Below, in pieces: positions 1-11,467 of a stretch of 64,000 nucleotides of DNA (position 1 is the stretch's first letter; each line of letters opens with the position of its first letter). Source of the DNA: Lamellibrachia columna. Lineage: Eukaryota; Annelida; Polychaeta; Sabellida; Siboglinidae. The notes under the pieces were generated by a model. The model was not told where the DNA came from. It made no database searches and saw nothing but the letters and a program-made list of their open reading frames with translations. Location of the stretch: NCBI GenBank assembly GCA_963662155.1, contig OY759262.1:61038010-61102009 (forward strand). The letters run 5' to 3'. The position numbers and the translations under genes were made by a program.

Positions 1-106
1 TCACAAGGTGCACGTGTACAACTACACCATCCGTCACAAGGTGCACGTGTACAACTACACCATCCGTCACAAGGTGCACGTGTACAACTACACCATCCGT
101 CACAAG
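1..106. repeat. 33-bp tandem repeat, 3 copies, cut by window edge
   Basis: Three identical 33-bp units begin at 1, 34 and 67, followed by a 7-base partial copy. Each unit carries a CACGTG palindrome. The array starts at or before the first base, so its true length is unknown. Confidence 0.95.
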
Positions 107-1960
107 CAAGTCACTGGTTCTCCACAGCACGAAGGTGTGGCGGATCGAGCTCTGTAAGCAAATCCCACTTCACACAAATGCCCCACGTTCGCAAATGTGT
201 CCTCTAAGAAACAGGACAATATTTATTTTAGTTCAATGTTTATGGTCCTAGAAGACGCGTTGTGGGGTGGCATTTGCATAGTTTCTTGTTATGTCTCCGT
301 GTGCATCTAGTGTTAATTGTGAAAACATCTTCGTTAATGTCATCAATGTCACGCAGAAATGAGTAGACTTGAATCATATCGCCTCTTCTCCTTCTGTGTG
401 CCAGACTCTCGGCAAGTTGAGATGTTTCAGTCTGTCATCACAAGTTAACGGGTCAATATTCTCCTTCCCGCTGTACGATATTTGTATTGTTTTTTATCTG
501 CGTAATAATTTATGAGGACTTAAATTGATAGTTGACCTATCATTGATCACAGGATCCCTGTGACGGCGGCCGCGGTGGAACGAAGACCAGTACTATTTTG
601 ATGATCTATGACATAATGCATCTGTGTTGATGTTCATGAGAAATAAAAGTTCAGCGTATGGGAATTCCTACGAAAACCATATAATTTTTTTAATATGTAA
701 TTTCCGGAAAATGAGATGGCCAAGCAGAACCTACGATACAGCACACCTATAAAAATTATGTTCACTAATCGTCAAACCTGACGTGTGTGTGCTCTTCAGA
801 AACAGCTTGTATTGTCATGCATGGCTGCATTCTTAACTTGATGCATCAAGCTGACTGTTTAATTCAACGTACATCTAGAGTTTGATTGAGTGCCGGCGCT
901 CTCATACAAGTAAAAACTTTGATGTTGTGCAGAAATAATGAACTGATATATATGAAAATGGGAAAACGCATTTTGCAATTGTGCTGTCTGACGTTCATAA
1001 GTGTGGCAATGCGGTTTGATGGATGGATTTGTTGCAGTCATCAGTATTTTTTGTCGTCCTGAATCTTGAGTGAATTAATCTATGCACACCCAGCTGTTCA
1101 TACACAGAAGATGGCACATGCAGTGGGCGCATAAACGTGAACACTAATTTTAAAAGCAAAATAGTGCAAATAATGTGGCTAAAATCAGATGGCTTTTTTT
1201 ACAATCGGATCAGAGGGGTGGGTGGAACTAAATAGATTGTGCTCACAGCAGGCTGGAGGGGAAGATTTGATGGGAGACTTATTATTTGAGTATAAGTTCC
1301 AGTTTCATATGACTCTGTGACAGAGTAAAACGATTATGCATGTGCAGTTTTACTTTAAGTCTGTATCGGTCTGGCACGCATCCACTCACGCACTCACGCA
1401 CTCACGCGCGCACGCACGTAGCAATCGATTGTGCGTGAGCAGCTATAATTGCTTCCATGCAGTTTAAATGGTGGATATTTGTGATTTATAAGACACAGAC
1501 GACAGAATGATCACCAAGCTACACATGCGTATTTCCTCACCCGCCTGACATTCGCTGCCATTAGCGGCTAAATGAACAATGGGACTCCGCGTGCTGACAG
1601 CTCGTTCCGGCAGACGGCAAGACAGGCAGTAAACAGCCCTGTAAATATCTCGTAGTTCGTGACGACGTTTTCAATGTCAACTCTTTAGGTGCCGTGGATT
1701 GGTAACGGACGCCTGGCGTAACCCAGTGACACTGACGCATGGTGAATCACGTGACCCTGACACAAGACGTCGACTTGTCGCAGGACTGATTCTTTTGACG
1801 TTCTTCGTGGAGAGCGACACATGATTTTGACGTTCCATTATGACGTCACGCATGACGTTTGACGGTCCTCTGAGAAAATTACACGTCATATTTGGCGTCG
1901 ACGACGGCTGACGTTCATCAACAGTCGTTAAGTATGCCGAATGATAAGAATAATAAGAAT
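107..1960. other. Non-coding stretch, no gene seen
   Basis: No convincing exon, RNA gene or transposon is seen. Reading frames are short and lack coding character. A short CACGCACT-type simple tract lies near 1380-1420. CpG is plentiful, as in the rest of the left half. Confidence 0.5.
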
Positions 1961-1962
1961 AC

Positions 1963-2004
<42 letters not shown>

Positions 2005-2085
2005 TAATAATAATAATAATAACAACAACAACAACAATAACAACAACAATAATAAGAAGCTCAGAGGCGCAACAAAACAATATGG
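1961..2085 (-). mobile_element. (AAT)n tract joined to a LINE 3'-tail fragment
   Basis: About 95 bases of AAT/AAC trinucleotide repeat run into a segment starting AAGCTCAGAGGCGCAACAA. The same junction, trinucleotide tract then this segment, recurs at 16008-16105, and in opposite orientation at 18700-18768. There it is the 3' end of a CR1/L2-type LINE. I therefore read this as the 3' tail of a minus-strand copy of that LINE with its terminal microsatellite. The poly-Asn reading frame across it is not a gene. Confidence 0.6.
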
Positions 2086-2700
2086 TTTAGCAGATATAAA
2101 CAGAGCTAGGGACCGCCGAGTGTTTCATGTGGAAAGTCACGTTTGGCTACATTGAAGCTGACATGTCATGTGTAATACGCCAGTGTGAAAAATAACGTAA
2201 CCAAGCCCCGAACGAGCAATGTTGCATCGTATGAAAAACCGTTGCCAATAGCAACTATTTCATCGAACGAACGTCATCTGTCGATCAACTGCGCATTCTA
2301 GCCTACTCAGACGTAAAGATAAACAGAGAAAATAAAAACACGAATGAATCCCCCTGTAGCGGATAGATCAGACGACTTTGATAAGAACCACTCGGCGTTG
2401 AGATCTGGCCTCACCACCCAGCACCCACCCGGGCTCACGAATCGTTTGAAGTGGCCGCCCATCACCCCACCCCCCACCGTAGAGCGAAGTATTATCATTA
2501 TTCTCCTACGGACCGTTGTACGAGCTCACGCGTATGCTCCGTCAATTTTCCCACCGTCATTTGATCTGAGATGATTACACCAACGAACATGTTATGTCGT
2601 AACAGTTGCCGTCGAGTTGACCGGCCTCCGCCGACACGAGGTAGCACAGACGGGCCACTTTGGAGAGCATGGTGAGCAGATCTGGGACCGAGTACATTTT
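2086..2700. other. Non-coding stretch, no gene seen
   Basis: Unique sequence between the LINE tail and the large array. Overlapping frames on both strands near 2300-2575 are short and unlike any family I know. Confidence 0.4.
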
Positions 2701-3928
2701 CATGAATACAAGTATGAGTACGAGTACATTGGTGATGGATGAGTACGAGTACGAGTACATTGGTGATGGATGAGTACGAGTACATTGGTGATGGATGAGT
2801 ACGAGTACATTGGTGATGGATGAGTACGAGTACGAGTACATTGGTGATGGATGAGTACGAGTACATTGGTGATGGATGAGTACGAGTACGAGTACATTGG
2901 TGATGGATGAGTACGAGTACATTGGTGATGAATGAGTACGAGTACGAGTACATTGGTGATGGATGAGTACGAGTACATTGGTGATGGATGAGTACGAGTA
3001 CATTGGTGATGGATGAGTACGAGTACATTGGTGATGGATGAGTACGAGTACGAGTACGAGTACATTGGTGATGGATGAGTACGAGTACATTGGTGATGGA
3101 TGAGTACAAGTACGAGTACATTGGTGATGGATGAGTACGAGTACATTGGTGATGGATGAGTACGAGTACGAGTACATTGATGATGGATGAGTACGAGTAC
3201 ATTGGTGATGGATGAGTACGAGTACGAGTACATTGGTGATGGATGAGTACGAGTACATTGGTGATGGATGAGTACGAGTACATTGGTGATGGATGAGTAC
3301 GAGTACGAGTACGAGTACATTGGTGATGGATGAGTACGAGTACGAGTACATTGGTGATGAATGTGTACGAGTACGAGTACATTGGTGATGGATGAGTACG
3401 AGTACATTGGTGATGGATGAGTACGAGTACATTGGTGATGGATGAGTACGAGTACGAGTACATTGGTGATGGATGAGTACGAGTACATTGGTGATGGATG
3501 AGTACGACTACATTGGTGATGGATGAGTACGAGTACGAGTACATTGGTGATGGATGAGTACGAGTACATTGGTGATGGATACGTACGAGTACATTGGTGA
3601 TGGATGAGTACGAGTACGAGTACATTGGTGATGGATGAGTACGAGTACATTGGTGATGGATGAGTACGAGTACGAGTACATTGGTGATGGCTGAGTACGA
3701 GTACATTGGTGATGGATGAGTACGAGTACGAGTACATTGGTGATGGATGAGTACGAGTACGAGTACGAGTACATTGGTGATGGATGAGTACGAATACGAG
3801 TACGAGTACATTGGTGATGGATGAGTACGAGTACATTGGTGATGGATGAGTACGAGTACATTGGTGATGGATGAGTACGAGTACGAGTACATTGCTAAAA
3901 GCTGAGTACGAGTACGAGTACATTCTCA
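2701..3928. repeat. Compound minisatellite with 25/31/37-bp units
   Basis: About 43 units are made of a fixed 13-base core (ATTGGTGATGGAT) followed by two, three or four GAGTAC hexamers, giving 25, 31 or 37 bp. Occasional point variants occur: GAATAC, CAAGTACG, ATTGATG, and GATACG replacing GATGAG. Because 25, 31 and 37 are all 1 modulo 3, each unit shifts the frame. All three minus-strand frames stay open and read the same MYSYS/ITNVLVL/HHQCTRT peptides. These frames reach 464 codons but are repeat translations, not genes. Confidence 0.95.
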
Positions 3929-4716
3929 CGAGTGCGAGTAGACTTTTTTAATGAAATTTCCATTCCCAAACATACGGTTACCTTTTACGAACCCCTCCCT
4001 TTTACAGACATGCAGACATGGTATGGCTCATAAAATAAGTTTTTGTCTGGAGTCCCTTCTTAACTGCAATTAACAAATGTGGACGTTTTGGTGGCTTAGT
4101 TAAACAAACAGGGATTATGGCCTGAACTAGCAGCCTACAACTGTTTGCTTAACTGGATGTAGTCATGACATGGGAGAATGCCATGGGGGTGTAGGGATGG
4201 TAAGGGGTAACTACATCGGGAGGTACTGGATTTCGGTGGTTTCATAGCCATATTAATCAGAAATAACCAATAACAAAATATAAAAAAGTTGTTGAACATT
4301 CAAACACTTCAGGAAAGTTTCGTTTTATTAACTACAAATAAATAAATTTTCCCAGCATATATTGAGAAAATACTCAGATGTACTCGTAATGTACTCGTAA
4401 AATCTGAGTACATTGCGTAAGTCCCATTGAGCTTTTTTTTATTCATTAGCCAATAGTGGCAGTCATGTGACTAATCAATCAATCAGATTCACTGAGAGAA
4501 TTGGCACGGAATTCGGAAACACGGCGCCATATTTGTTTATCGAGACCACGTGTAATATTGAGAATGAGAGATAAAGAGAAACTGCTGGAAATTAGATTGA
4601 TTGGAGACAAATCGTAGGTGACGACATAGTAGCCAATAATTATTGATAATCACAATGACAAGAAGATGAGTAAATAACCAGGATGTCTGGGTAAATACGA
4701 AACCTGATACACAAAT
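3929..4716. other. Non-coding stretch with an echo of the GAGTAC array
   Basis: AT-rich unique DNA. At 4376-4412 are two inverted TACTCGTA copies and one GAGTACATTG copy, the same words as the upstream array and probably a detached relic of it. No gene is seen. Confidence 0.5.
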
Positions 4717-4917
4717 CGTAGGGGAGACCGGGTCTAGTTGAATACAGGGAAGACCGGGTCTAGTTGTATACAGGGGCTAGTTGTTAGCTGACTGAAAGAC
4801 GTCAACTTATTTAACCACGACGTGTGAACGTTGTGTTTCACATGTGAAACCTAGAGTACTGGTTTATAACCAGTACTGTGAATGCTAGCATCGTGAATAT
4901 GACATCAATGAAAAATG

Positions 4918-5000
4918 GTTGGACTCTCGATGAGCCAACGGCTTCCTTGTCCACTTGCCATCTAGATGTTTTGCCTTGGATGGGAATCTTGTTAAATCTT
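4918..5000 (+). repeat. Dispersed repeat family B, copy 1
   Basis: This ~80-bp segment recurs in opposite orientation at 19655-19737 with few differences. Shared words include GGACTCTCGAT, GGCTTCCTTGTCCACTTGCC and TTGTTAAATCTT. In the plus frame it reads ASLSTCHL. It lies inside the candidate TIR element, so it may be part of that family. Confidence 0.65.
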
Positions 5001-5358
5001 AATGGCACATCCTTATTTGAACAATTAATAAATATTGTACGATTCATTGAAATGAAATGTTCTTGCGTGTGTGTATATCACTGCGTTCGTGTGTGTATCA
5101 TTCAGTCAAGTAAACGTTGCATTACATATATATATATATATTGCCGTTCACTATTTTCACATAAAGAACAATTGTTTGTTATGTAAGAATCCGGGGAATG
5201 AGTCACCTTTGGTAAATAAAACTTAAAAGTTTAATATATGAAGTTGTAGACACATACACTGTTATGCACACTCTGTATAAGATGTATAAATGTGTCTAAT
5301 CAAATTGATGTAATAAAAGTAACACGTACACTTGCTTTGCGATCCACACGTTCTTTGC

Positions 5359-5547
5359 TGTAACAACGTGCCCCGTATGATGTAACAACGTGCCCCAAAT
5401 GATGTAACAACGTGCCCCGTATTATGTAACAACTTTGCCCCGTATGATGTAACAACGTGTCCCGTATGATGTAACAACGTGCCCCGTATGATGTAACAAC
5501 GTGCCCCGTATGATGTAACAACGTGCCCCGTATGATGTAACAACGTT
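5359..5547. repeat. 22-bp tandem repeat, about 8.6 copies
   Basis: The unit is TGTAACAACGTGCCCCGTATGA with few variants (GTCCCG, TTTGCCCC, CCCCAAAT). It sits inside the candidate TIR element. Its core GTAACAACgtGCCCC differs from the element's right-end GTAACAACtaGCCCC at only two bases, so the array may have grown from a terminal-repeat copy. Confidence 0.9.
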
Positions 5548-5747
5548 TAAGGGGCTAGTTGTTACAGTCGACCGCGCCTGTAGAATTTCACATATCTACT
5601 TAACTATAATATGAAATATCAATGGTATGGTACATTTTATTAACACGAATAATATATTTATTGTATACATTGACAGAAATAATGTATCTAACATACGTTA
5701 CACAAAAGGTTACTTCATTGTAACAACTAGCCCCGGCCTCCCCTACG

Positions 5748-6684
5748 TTAGTTTAACCTCAGAAGGCCACACAATGGTCCATCCAAGACCTACTCCGAAC
5801 GCGCGCCAAAAGCCACACGCGAATAGTCATTTATGACTTCGTTCGTTCAACTTACAGTTTTATCACTATATGGTGACACGCATGTCAACTCAGCGGCATT
5901 GACAAAGGCGGCTTACAAAGCTAACATCGTTCTGATTGCACCGAGCGACACCGCCATACCTACCCCACACCCTGCGACCACGCAAGCGTCCACAGCGAAT
6001 TGGACGTGAGACAGAGCTGTGGCCGAGGACAATAAATGAATGCATATGTAGTGACGAGGTGCCAGCTCTTACGGTTTACTTCTTAGTCTTATGACAGTAC
6101 TGCAGGTTTAGAACACGTTGTATTACAGGGTACGGCCCGTGTGTGTCAAATGGCAACCGAATAACAGATGTTGTTAGCTGTGCACCGTCAGTGGTGTCAA
6201 AGTCTCACGAGATCTCATCAATATATCCCAGTTTGCACGGTGAGCTTCTTTTGAGCATGCGCGGCAAACCAGCGGATGTAGATACTCAAACTCGTGCAGT
6301 CTTGGGAATACACAACTCAGGGTTAGCACCGATGTGAATGGAACAAATGATCTAATCACCAGCCGGGTCAATGTGTTCAAAAACATCTCAAGAGGGCGGG
6401 GATGGGGGGCGAGCCACAGATACATAAAAAAGGCCACAAGAATGTCTTAGAGATTCAAGTATTGAAATAAGCGGGTTTTTTCAGAAACATATGATGCTTT
6501 CACTCAAGCTCACACTTGACAGGCCGGCGTTATATGATATTTGCCCGGGCGAACACAATACACGATCTTAAGAACGTTTGAACTAGCGCACGCTTGTGCA
6601 ACAAAGAGACGTCTAAACTGGTTCATTGCCCTGTAAAACGTCGGTGGAGAGTAAAAATAACCCGATTTGGGGTAGTGTCCACTT
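5748..6684. other. Non-coding stretch, no gene seen
   Basis: CpG-containing unique DNA. Frames at 6143-6437 overlap on opposite strands and show no recognisable domain. Confidence 0.4.
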
Positions 6685-6818
<134 letters not shown>

Positions 6819-7864
6819 ATGTTAATACAACGTCTTTCCAAAAAACAAAATCACTTAAATTCAGGTGCACATGTGACATTAAACACAATAGTGTTTTTTT
6901 CTGACAAATGTAATAGGTTTTATTCGACCTTTATATCGGTTGACATTGGGGGAAATTATTTTTTTCACTTTTTTTAACATTACAGGTTTAAAATCACTCA
7001 CGTGATGTCCTCTTGTTTGGGGAAATATAAAGTAAATCGCGCGCGTTTCTTTCAGTGTTATTCTGGATATATTATGCATGTGACGTGTGTTTGATCTTAG
7101 CGGCTGTTAGTCGTAGCCATAGAGAAATGCAGCGCTTGCGTATCATCTGGTTAAGTAGGCCGACGCTTCACATTGTTACGTTTAGATCGTAGCTGTCGTG
7201 ACGGCTTATCTAGCCAGCTGGTATCTATGACGAGGCTGAAGTAACAGATGTTTGCATGTACATGTTTATCTGCTCGCGAGCTTGTAGCTGGAGTCCCGCG
7301 TGTAGGGAGATAACAAAAACACCAAGTAAATCAACGTTATCTTCTTAGATGACAAACCCATGGTTGTACGTCCAACTGTAATCATGTGTCAAACAACCCG
7401 TTACATGTGCTGTGTCACCAAGGGACTGACATAGTTCATTGATGTAAAATGCAGAAATGCTCTTACGATGAAATTGCAATCCACGACAAATCGTACACAT
7501 AAAAGCCTGTTTTGAACCGTAAGAACATTTTCACCGCACATCTGCGCGTGTAGGCGTAGCAATGCCCTCTTCAAACAATACAATAGCAAGTTCGCCAATT
7601 TTATTGTTTTAGAAACGTTCATAAATGCGCGTATCATTATCTCAGATAGCAAGCACGTCATGTCGTCATGTCACAGAGCCACTACTTACGATGCCCAATC
7701 ACAAAACACGGTCAAAGATCCATGTGACGTATTGAGTTCTCTCCAAACACGTGGTACGCGTGTGTCAATGAGCGCACAATGCACTGGCTTCGGTGAACAT
7801 TAATTACTCTGGCAGACAAATATGGCAGTTTATACTTCGCTTCTGTTTTACATGTTAAAGCTAG
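6819..7864. other. Non-coding stretch, no gene seen
   Basis: Unique DNA with no supported exon, RNA gene or repeat. The longest frame (7401-7661, minus) has no recognisable features. Confidence 0.4.
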
Positions 7865-7928
7865 TTATAACTTACTTACTTACTTACGTTCTTGCTTAAT
7901 TACTTACTTACTAACTTACTTACTTACA
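7865..7928. repeat. (TTAC)n microsatellite
   Basis: Imperfect TTAC repeats directly abut the 5' edge of the LINE fragment that follows. In reverse complement this is GTAA repeat, a plausible LINE-type 3' tail of some older element. Confidence 0.8.
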
Positions 7929-7929
7929 A

Positions 7930-8600
7930 CAAACTCAGAAGAAAAAGATGTAGGAGTCTGGATCACTAGTGACCTGAAGCCATCAGTTCAATGTCAAAAA
8001 GCTTCAAAGAAGGCCATGCAATATTTCGGTATGGTGAGGAGATCGTTTAAACATATGAATAGCCAATCCTTTATAGCACTGTATAGAGCGTACACCAGAC
8101 CACACCTTGGGATCTGTGTGCAAGCATGGAGCATATCTCTACCAAAATACATCGATAGCTTAGAGAAAGTACAGCATAGAGCCACTAAACTAGTGCCCAA
8201 CATCGCCAAGCTCGCCTATGATGAAAGACTAAGATACATTGGACTCTACTCACTGTACGGCCGACGTCAGCGAGGAGACTTAATCGAAACCTACAAGATA
8301 TTAAATGGATGGGACCACGTCGAGGCTGGACATTTCTTCCAAGAAAGCAGTCAGCTTGGACGTACCCGAGAACACACAAAGAAGATATTCAAACAGAGAG
8401 CTAGGCTCCAGATTAGGCACCGTTTCTTCTTGCTCAGGGTTATCGACCAATGGAATGGCCTTCCTTAGTGGTTAATGCCAAGACAGTCTCGCCATTCAAA
8501 GCCAGATTAGACCGATACTGGAGCAGCCTGGAATATGGATATCAACAAAGGCCAACGGCCTAAAATAACCCATTAACATGTAAGTGTAAGTGACTGTCAT
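7930..8600 (+). mobile_element. 5'-truncated non-LTR retrotransposon (CR1/jockey-like)
   Basis: An open frame from 7941 (EKDVGVWITSDLKPS) to the stop at 8466-8468 matches the C-terminal part of LINE reverse transcriptases. Landmarks are RRSFKHMN, YRAYTRPHLGICVQAWS, LEKVQHRATKLVP, RRQRGDLIETYKILNG and FFLLRVIDQWNGLP. The expected continuation VVNAKTVSPFKARLDRYW lies in a different frame (8468-8563), so a small deletion has broken it. The catalytic palm, including the FADD box, and the endonuclease are missing, as in typical 5'-truncated insertions. Short TGTAAG repeats near 8580 may be the tail. It is dead, and clade assignment from this piece is tentative. Confidence 0.85.
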
Positions 8601-9385
8601 GTCATTCAACATTTGACAGTACAATAGCACTACCACATGCAAAGGTCTGTCTTGTTTCTCCTACTACTGACCGCATATGGCAACAGTATTCATGCACATT
8701 AGGCGTAAAACGACAGACGTATAATTTGTGTTAGCGATTAAACCTTCGTCTAGAATAATGTTTAATGCGAATTACGCATAGAAACAATTGTTTCGTAAAT
8801 ATAACTTACGGTAATGTGAAACAGTGCAAGTCTTTAAAGAAGATATATAAGTTGAAATACTTTGGACCTTATAAAATTCAATAGAAAGGGGTCGATAATG
8901 CTCAGTGTCACCTTTATAACAGAATCGTCTTCTCTGTTGTATTATCTTGGCGTGCATTCTTCGTGCAACACGTCACGCGCCGTCCTATCGTTGTACAAGG
9001 ACCAACTGTTTCGTTTCAACACTTAGAGTCGACAACACGGGTGTCTTCCGTGTGTGCCTCGAGCTGCCGACAGTCGCTTAGCAATCAGCCACAGCCGCCA
9101 GCTGACAGGCGCCGTCAACCAAAATGTCGGGCTGCAATCCTCGCTGTATCTATGCGGCGATATTACATGAAAGTTTCGTTACGCGCAGCGTCTAACTGGA
9201 TAACGCGGCAGGTGTCAAACTCAATTTCTGTCCAATTGGCCGCCGCTACGGGGTTTTTCTGCGGTCGCACAAAACGCGGATCTGGAAAAAGTATTCGCAT
9301 CCGCGGCAGCTATAGCTGACATGACGATTAGTTGAGTACGTACACGCGTTGGATAGACGCATATTCATCGAGGTACTGTCTGGAT
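8601..9385. other. CpG-rich unique DNA upstream of an exon-like segment
   Basis: The part from about 8960 to 9330 is visibly rich in CG and includes a GTG-started 118-codon frame with no recognised domain. It could be a promoter or 5' untranslated region for the candidate start exon at 9386. That link rests only on proximity and base composition. Confidence 0.25.
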
Positions 9386-9417
9386 ATGGCCGAGTTTGCT
9401 GACTTTATTTGTCCTGA
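9386..9417 (+). CDS. Candidate first coding exon (MAEFADFICP...)
   Basis: An ATG with G at -3 and G at +4 opens a short frame reading MAEFADFICP and ends after ten codons plus two bases. It is followed directly by GTAAGTGC, a strong splice donor. A CpG-rich stretch precedes it. No downstream exon was found to pair with it, and ten residues are too few for family recognition. A chance ATG and donor pair is a real possibility. Confidence 0.2.
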
Positions 9418-10112
9418 GTAAGTGCATCAAGGTTGACTGCAAGACGCGCTAACGTGGACGGACATTCGGTGAGCGATTTGAATCAATTCGCACATTCCAT
9501 TCTTAAGCGAACACATCCTTTAAACTGACATATTCATAAGACAGCGGTAGGCCTACACATAGTACTAAGATCAGGTAACTCGAGACAGTGAATAGCCTCG
9601 ACGAGATCACAAAAGTGTGCTGACTACCGCCCTTTCCCGCACGTTTCAGTTCGGCCGAACCAAAATTAATTTAATACTTCGTTCGTTGATTTCATCAAAA
9701 CTAAATACCAAATTTGCACATATGAGCTAACTCGTTGTAGTTGACATGTTCGATTTTTAGCCATATACGTCTGAAACGAGACGAGCGAAAAATCGATTTG
9801 AAGAAGCAGCTCTAATTTAAAACGTCCCGGCGTTTTCTGGGACAATGTATGTGCAGTGGTCAGACCGCAGTTACATTTACGAAGTGTTTCCCGATGTAGG
9901 GCCTAAAAATACGCAATGTAGCCGATTTCAGTGATTTAATTTTTGCCAAGGAGTAACAGCATTCAGCCAGCAAGGTTGGAACTTTTGGAATGTCTGACCT
10001 TTAGCTGTCAGATGTTGCAGTATGAAGCGGATTTGAAGTTATTTTGGTGATGACATTCCCGAATCACCGGTATCGTAAGCATATTAATATATTAATATAG
10101 GTATGCAATTTT
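9418..10112. other. Non-coding stretch, no gene seen
   Basis: Unique, moderately AT-rich DNA leading into the 75-bp array. Nothing recognised. Confidence 0.4.
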
Positions 10113-11467
10113 GAAAAACCTCGTTTTTGTAGTATAATGACAGTGAAGTTTTAGAAATGTTGATGGTCACATTTTATTGCAATCATGTAAAACCTCGCTT
10201 TTGCAGTATAGTGCCAGTGAAGTTTTAGAAATGTTGATGGTCACATTTTATTGCAATCATGTAAAACCTCGCTTTTGCAGTATAGTGCCAGTGAAGTTTT
10301 AGAAATGTTGATGGTCACATTTTATTGCAATCATGTAAAACCTCGCTTTTGTAACATAGTGCCAGTGAAGTTTTTAGAAATGTTGATGGTCACATTTTAT
10401 TACAATCATGTAAAACCTCGCTTTTGTAGCATAGTGCCAGTGAAGTTTTTAGAAATGTTGATGGTCACATTTTATTACAATCATGTAAAACCTCGCTTTT
10501 GTAGTATAGTGCCAGTGAAGTTTTTAGAAATGTTGATGGTCACATTTTATTACAATCATGTAAAACCTCGCTTTTGTAGTATAGTGCCAGTGAAGTTTTT
10601 AGAAATGTTAATGGCCACATTTTATTACAATCATGTAAAACCTCGCTTTTGTAGCATAGTGCCAGTGAAGTTTTTAGAAATGTTGATGGTCACATTTTAT
10701 TACAATCATGTAAAGCCTCGCTTTTGTAGCATAGTGCCAGTGAAGTTTTTAGAAATGTTGATGGTCACATTTTATTACAATCATGTAAAGCCTCGCTTTT
10801 GTAGTATAGTGCCAGTGAAGTTTTTAGAAATGTTGATGGTCACATTTTATTACAATCATGTAAAGCCTCGCTTTTGTAGCATAGTGCCAGTGAAGTTTTT
10901 AGAAATGTGGATGGTCACATTTTATTACAATCATGTAAAGCCTCGCTTTTGTAGCATAGTGCCAGTGAAGTTTTTAGAAATGTTGATGGTCACATTTTAT
11001 TACAATCATGTAAAGCCTCGCTTTTGTAGCATAGTGCCAGTGAAGTTTTTAGAAATGTGGATGGTCACATTTTATTACAATCATGTAAAGCCTCGCTTTT
11101 GTAGCATAGTGCCAGTGAAGTTTTTAGAAATGTTGATGGTCACATTTTATTAGAATCATGTAAAGCCTCGCTTTTGTAGCATAGTGCCAGTGAAGTTTTT
11201 AGAAATGTTGATGGTCACATTTTATTGCAATCATGTAAAGCCTCGCTTTTGTAGCATAGTGCCAGTGAAGTTTTTAGAAATGTTGATGGTCACATTTTAT
11301 TACAATCATGTAAAGCCTCGCTTTTGTAGTATAGTGCCAGTGAAGTTTTTAGAAATGTGGATGGTCACATTTTATTAGAATCATGTAAAGCCTCGCTTTT
11401 GTAGCATAGTGCCAGTGAAGTTTTTAGAAATGTTGATGGTCACATTTTATTGCAATCATGTAAAGCC
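10113..11467. repeat. 75-bp minisatellite, about 18 copies
   Basis: The unit contains ATGTTGATGGTCACATTTTA and CCTCGCTTTTGTAG. The first copies are 74 bp (one T fewer in the GAAGTTTT run); later ones are 75 bp. Since 75 is a multiple of three, a plus frame stays open over 10251-11153 and reads a 25-residue repeat (NHVKPRFCSIVPVKFLEMLM). It breaks in early copies where a unit is 74 bp, and upstream copies contain in-frame stops. I treat it as a satellite rather than a protein. Copy variants (AAAACC/AAAGCC, GCATAG/GTATAG, TTGATGG/TGGATGG) are interspersed. Confidence 0.93.

Larger units (their letters stand above)
4717..5747. mobile_element. TIR-bounded non-autonomous DNA element, candidate
   Basis: The left end (4717-4740) and the right end (5724-5747, inverted) match at 22 of 24 positions around GGGGAGaCCGGGtCTAGTTG. 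TA on both sides is compatible with a TA target duplication, as in Tc1/mariner-type elements, but two bases are weak evidence. Related GGGGCTAGTTGTTA words occur inside at about 4773 and 5551, and the left end is itself duplicated (4721-4746 and 4747-4772). No transposase is encoded in the ~1 kb between. The superfamily is not assigned. Confidence 0.5.

Noticed and set aside
1..106. Possible CRISPR-like or regular spaced repeat
   Set aside because: Units are contiguous tandem repeats with no unique spacers; the context is eukaryotic.
2498..3929. Minus-strand frames of 285-464 codons
   Set aside because: They are translations of the 25/31/37-bp array; all frames read the same repeated peptides.
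8963..9319. 118-codon plus-strand frame
   Set aside because: Starts with GTG rather than ATG and shows no domain; better read as CpG-rich non-coding sequence.
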